Source: Candidatus Uhrbacteria bacterium (GTDB lineage Bacteria > Patescibacteriota > Patescibacteriia > UBA9934). From it: a stretch of 7,026 nt of DNA. Position 1 is the first letter of the stretch; each line of letters starts with the position of its first letter. Location of the stretch: NCBI GenBank assembly GCA_903891735.1, contig CAITFQ010000042.1:1-7026 (forward strand), written 5' to 3'. The position numbers were made by a program, and so were the translations under genes. The notes under the pieces were generated by a model. That model had not been told where the DNA came from, ran no database searches, and saw nothing but the letters and a program-made list of their open reading frames with translations. Of this stretch, positions 5,434 through 7,026 are shown one piece after another.

Positions 5434-5434
5434 T
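5406..5434 (+). promoter_or_regulatory. Promoter of the gamma-glutamylcyclotransferase-like gene
   Basis: TTGTCT (5406-5411), a 17-base spacer and GATAAT (5429-5434) form a good sigma-70 promoter. The predicted start near 5441 is five bases before the ATG, so the mRNA would be near-leaderless. Confidence 0.55.
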
Positions 5435-5445
5435 ACATTCATCTT

Positions 5446-5925
5446 ATGAAACTCTACTTCGGTTTCGGCGCCAATCGTGACCCGGATATGCTTAGGGCTA
5501 TCACCGGGCAAACCTGTCTGCATTTTCCGGCTGCTATCAACGGCTGGCAACTTTGCATCGAGCACCTTAATGATATTCCACGGAAGGTCCAAAGCACCCT
5601 CCGCCGCGCCTGGGGTGGCAACTTCGTCTCCTACGGCATCGTCAAACAACCAACCGGTCGTGTCAGCGGTCGGCTCTGGCTGCTCACCAACGCCCAGCGT
5701 CGAGCCGTTCGCAATTGGGAGTTTGTTGGCACTTGGTCGCATCAAGTTGCCGTTAAAGCTGAAATTAAAATTCTCGGTCTTAAATTCCTCGTCGACGCTG
5801 AAACTGAGCATCTCGCTCGGCAAAAGGTTGAGCCTGTCGATGGTCTCCAATACCCAACATTTTTAGTACCTAAAGAACAAATAATCATGACTGCTAATAA
5901 TGTTCGCAGCTTCACACCCAGATAA
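5446..5925 (+). CDS. Gamma-glutamylcyclotransferase-like fold protein
   Basis: The 159-residue protein begins YFGFGANRDPDML (4-16), which corresponds to the YFAYGSN-type loop of the gamma-glutamylcyclotransferase (GGCT/AIG2) fold. The middle carries GRVSGRLWLLTNAQRRAVRNWEFVGTW, with the pattern 'G-x-ly-L-t ... L-x-x-W/Y-E' of the family. Glu92 is then the candidate catalytic acid. Family enzymes cleave gamma-glutamyl amino acids or amides to 5-oxoproline, but many bacterial members have no known substrate. Here SN is replaced by AN in the signature loop, so activity is uncertain. There is no signal peptide or membrane helix, so it is probably cytoplasmic. It is divergent from the membrane-anchored gene and 21 bases upstream of the next gene. 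The ATG at 5446 follows a strong promoter by 11 bases with no Shine-Dalgarno. The fold assignment is moderately sure; the substrate is unknown. Confidence 0.7.
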   Translation: MKLYFGFGANRDPDMLRAITGQTCLHFPAAINGWQLCIEHLNDIPRKVQSTLRRAWGGNFVSYGIVKQPTGRVSGRLWLLTNAQRRAVRNWEFVGTWSHQVAVKAEIKILGLKFLVDAETEHLARQKVEPVDGLQYPTFLVPKEQIIMTANNVRSFTPR

Positions 5926-5927
5926 TG

Positions 5928-5936
5928 TGGTACAAT
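5928..5936 (+). promoter_or_regulatory. Extended -10 promoter of the four-helix membrane protein
   Basis: TGGTACAAT is an extended -10 with TACAAT matching the consensus at five of six positions. It lies ten bases before the ATG at 5947, and transcription would start near 5943. No good -35 is visible, which extended -10 promoters can tolerate. Confidence 0.5.
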
Positions 5937-5946
5937 ATCCTTAACT

Positions 5947-6786
5947 ATGGACTCTAGAGTTTTTAAAATTATCGTTCCGATTATTTTGGTTACTCTGCCG
6001 TTCGCTGTTCCATCTTTTCATTTATCCGCCGACATCGGCACGTTCCTCACGGTCATCTCGCTCCTCTTCGCGATTCTCATCGGCTTTTTTATTTCTGGGG
6101 CCACCTCCAACTATCTCAGAATGCAGACGCTTATTGCTAGCACTAATACCGCTCTCATTAATATCTTTAGCAACTCTCGCCTCATCGACTCGCCGCAGCA
6201 TCCTGAGCTAACGAAGGCCATCGACACTTACATGATCGCCACTCTCGACTACGATGTCTTAGATTTTTCTGAATACGTCACCCCAGAATTTGATACTATC
6301 ATCGACCTTGTCGACCAAACAAGAGCCAATACTGACATTGGTACCGCCATGATTCAGCATCTGCATTACGCCAAAGCCAACTTAATTGCTAATGACGAAG
6401 AGATATCTTTAACCGCTAAAACCATCGTTAATCCCGAGCATTGGCTTATTCTCGTCATCTTAGCTAGTCTAATAGTTTTATTGCTTTTAAGTCTCCGTGA
6501 CGGCAGCCTGGTGGTAGCTATTATTACCAGCGCTCTAAACTTTACTATTCTCCAAATCTTAATCTTGCTCTACGAACTCGACGCCAACATTTTCCTCGCT
6601 CGTAAGCTAGCCTTCCGTGATCCGCAGCGCGTCTTCACTGCTATTGGTGAGTTACCTTATTACCCAGACTACGCCCTTACTCTACCTCACGTGATTCCGG
6701 TTAAGCGATCGGCCTATCGTGTCGGCAGTAAATTAGGCAAGCTAGGCGGCAAGCGCAAAATACGCGTCGTCAAGCCGCGCTCTTGA
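5947..6786 (+). CDS. Four-transmembrane-helix protein of unknown function (bestrophin-like/DUF4239-like topology)
   Basis: The 279-residue protein has hydrophobic helices at about 8-24, 31-52, 166-183 and 187-209. A polar, mostly helical region lies between pairs two and three (about 55-160). The C-terminal tail ends strongly basic (KRSAYRVGSKLGKLGGKR and on). This two-plus-two layout with a central soluble segment resembles DUF4239/bestrophin-like proteins, but I see no decisive motif, so the comparison is topological only. A conserved-looking stretch, YELDANIF (209-216) followed by RDPQRVFTAIGELPYYPDY, comes right after the last helix. The ATG at 5947 follows an extended -10 by ten bases with no Shine-Dalgarno. 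The stop is eight bases before the next gene, so the two are probably one operon and may work together at the membrane. Confidence 0.85.
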   Translation: MDSRVFKIIVPIILVTLPFAVPSFHLSADIGTFLTVISLLFAILIGFFISGATSNYLRMQTLIASTNTALINIFSNSRLIDSPQHPELTKAIDTYMIATLDYDVLDFSEYVTPEFDTIIDLVDQTRANTDIGTAMIQHLHYAKANLIANDEEISLTAKTIVNPEHWLILVILASLIVLLLLSLRDGSLVVAIITSALNFTILQILILLYELDANIFLARKLAFRDPQRVFTAIGELPYYPDYALTLPHVIPVKRSAYRVGSKLGKLGGKRKIRVVKPRS

Positions 6787-6794
6787 GCTTGGTT

Positions 6795-7026
6795 ATGCGC
6801 TTTGAACTCTATACCTCCGAACATAAATTTCCCGCCGACTTTTGGCGGAATTTAGCGCACAAGCTCACACAGCGCGTTGATTATTTTGATTCCTGGACGC
6901 TGGAAATATCATTTACGCCCAATCAACTACTGTTCTTCATTGAATCGAAAAAAGATTTCTCTGGTTTCTCCAACGAATTCGCCCCCTTTATTCTACGCTG
7001 GGATAAAGCCTACCTGCCAGAACGAG
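6795..7026 (+). CDS. N-terminal part of an unrecognised soluble protein (runs off window)
   Basis: An open frame from ATG 6795 reaches the window edge after 77 codons without a stop. It begins MRFELYTSEHKFPADFWRNL and continues as a mixed alpha/beta sequence with no signal peptide or membrane helix. Likely elements are a strand (2-6), an amphipathic helix (14-28), strands (36-42 and 47-52) and SKKDFSGFSNEFAPF. It starts eight bases after the stop of the four-helix protein, so co-transcription is very likely. TTG codons at 6789 and 6783 are in frame but less likely starts. No family is recognised. In some CPR genomes I recall similar small proteins near type IV secretion-like ATPases, but this window cannot test that. 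Confidence 0.6.
   Translation, partial: MRFELYTSEHKFPADFWRNLAHKLTQRVDYFDSWTLEISFTPNQLLFFIESKKDFSGFSNEFAPFILRWDKAYLPER

Noticed and set aside
5410..5850. Minus-strand open frame opposite the GGCT-like gene
   Set aside because: The plus strand has a good promoter and family motifs; the antisense product resembles nothing.
1..7026. Alternative genetic code (UGA as glycine, as in some CPR lineages)
   Set aside because: TGA ends the zipper gene and the gene at 5947, and no family-conserved glycine falls at a TGA in rpsL, rpsG or fusA.
1..7026. CRISPR arrays, insertion sequences, tRNA or rRNA genes
   Set aside because: No regularly spaced repeats, transposase frames, terminal inverted repeats or cloverleaf-like segments were seen by eye.

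Overview
The window is bacterial chromosomal DNA centred on a streptomycin-type ribosomal operon (rpsL-rpsG-fusA: S12, S7, EF-G). The genes are closely packed and use the standard code, with TGA as a stop for two of them. The long-form S12, the look of EF-G and several short-leader promoters suggest a Candidate Phyla Radiation (Patescibacteria) member, possibly Saccharibacteria-like. That assignment is a judgement from remembered protein appearance, not a computed placement.

Left part (1-1279). The C-terminal tail of an unidentified membrane protein ends at 197. It is followed by a 61-residue leucine-zipper microprotein with its own promoter candidate, a strong Shine-Dalgarno and an intrinsic terminator. 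Next comes an 11-nt-overlapping gene pair of the HEPN/MNT (HepT-MntA, HI0074/HI0073) family. Its key motifs are intact: RX4HXY in the HEPN protein and GSX10DXD in the nucleotidyltransferase. The pair is a probable toxin-antitoxin module in which the nucleotidyltransferase silences a HEPN RNase.

Middle (1280-4509). The str operon begins with a promoter a few bases after the mntA stop and reads rpsL, rpsG, fusA. A stable hairpin lies between rpsG and fusA. A perfect 14-bp inverted repeat after fusA serves as a shared terminator for fusA and the convergent downstream gene. tuf, often the last gene of this operon elsewhere, is absent here.

Right part (4510-7026). A minus-strand membrane-anchored extracytoplasmic protein is transcribed divergently from a gamma-glutamylcyclotransferase-like protein. 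The shared 132-bp intergenic region carries an inverted repeat and a palindrome overlapping the promoter. After these come a four-helix membrane protein and the start of an unrecognised soluble protein that runs off the edge.

The most notable features are the HEPN/MNT module abutting the str operon, the microprotein with asparagine at three successive zipper 'a' positions, and the initiation signals. Several genes lack a Shine-Dalgarno and have a -10 box about 10 nt from the start codon, as expected for leaderless or near-leaderless mRNAs. Three others have a TAnnnT hexamer directly abutting the ATG.
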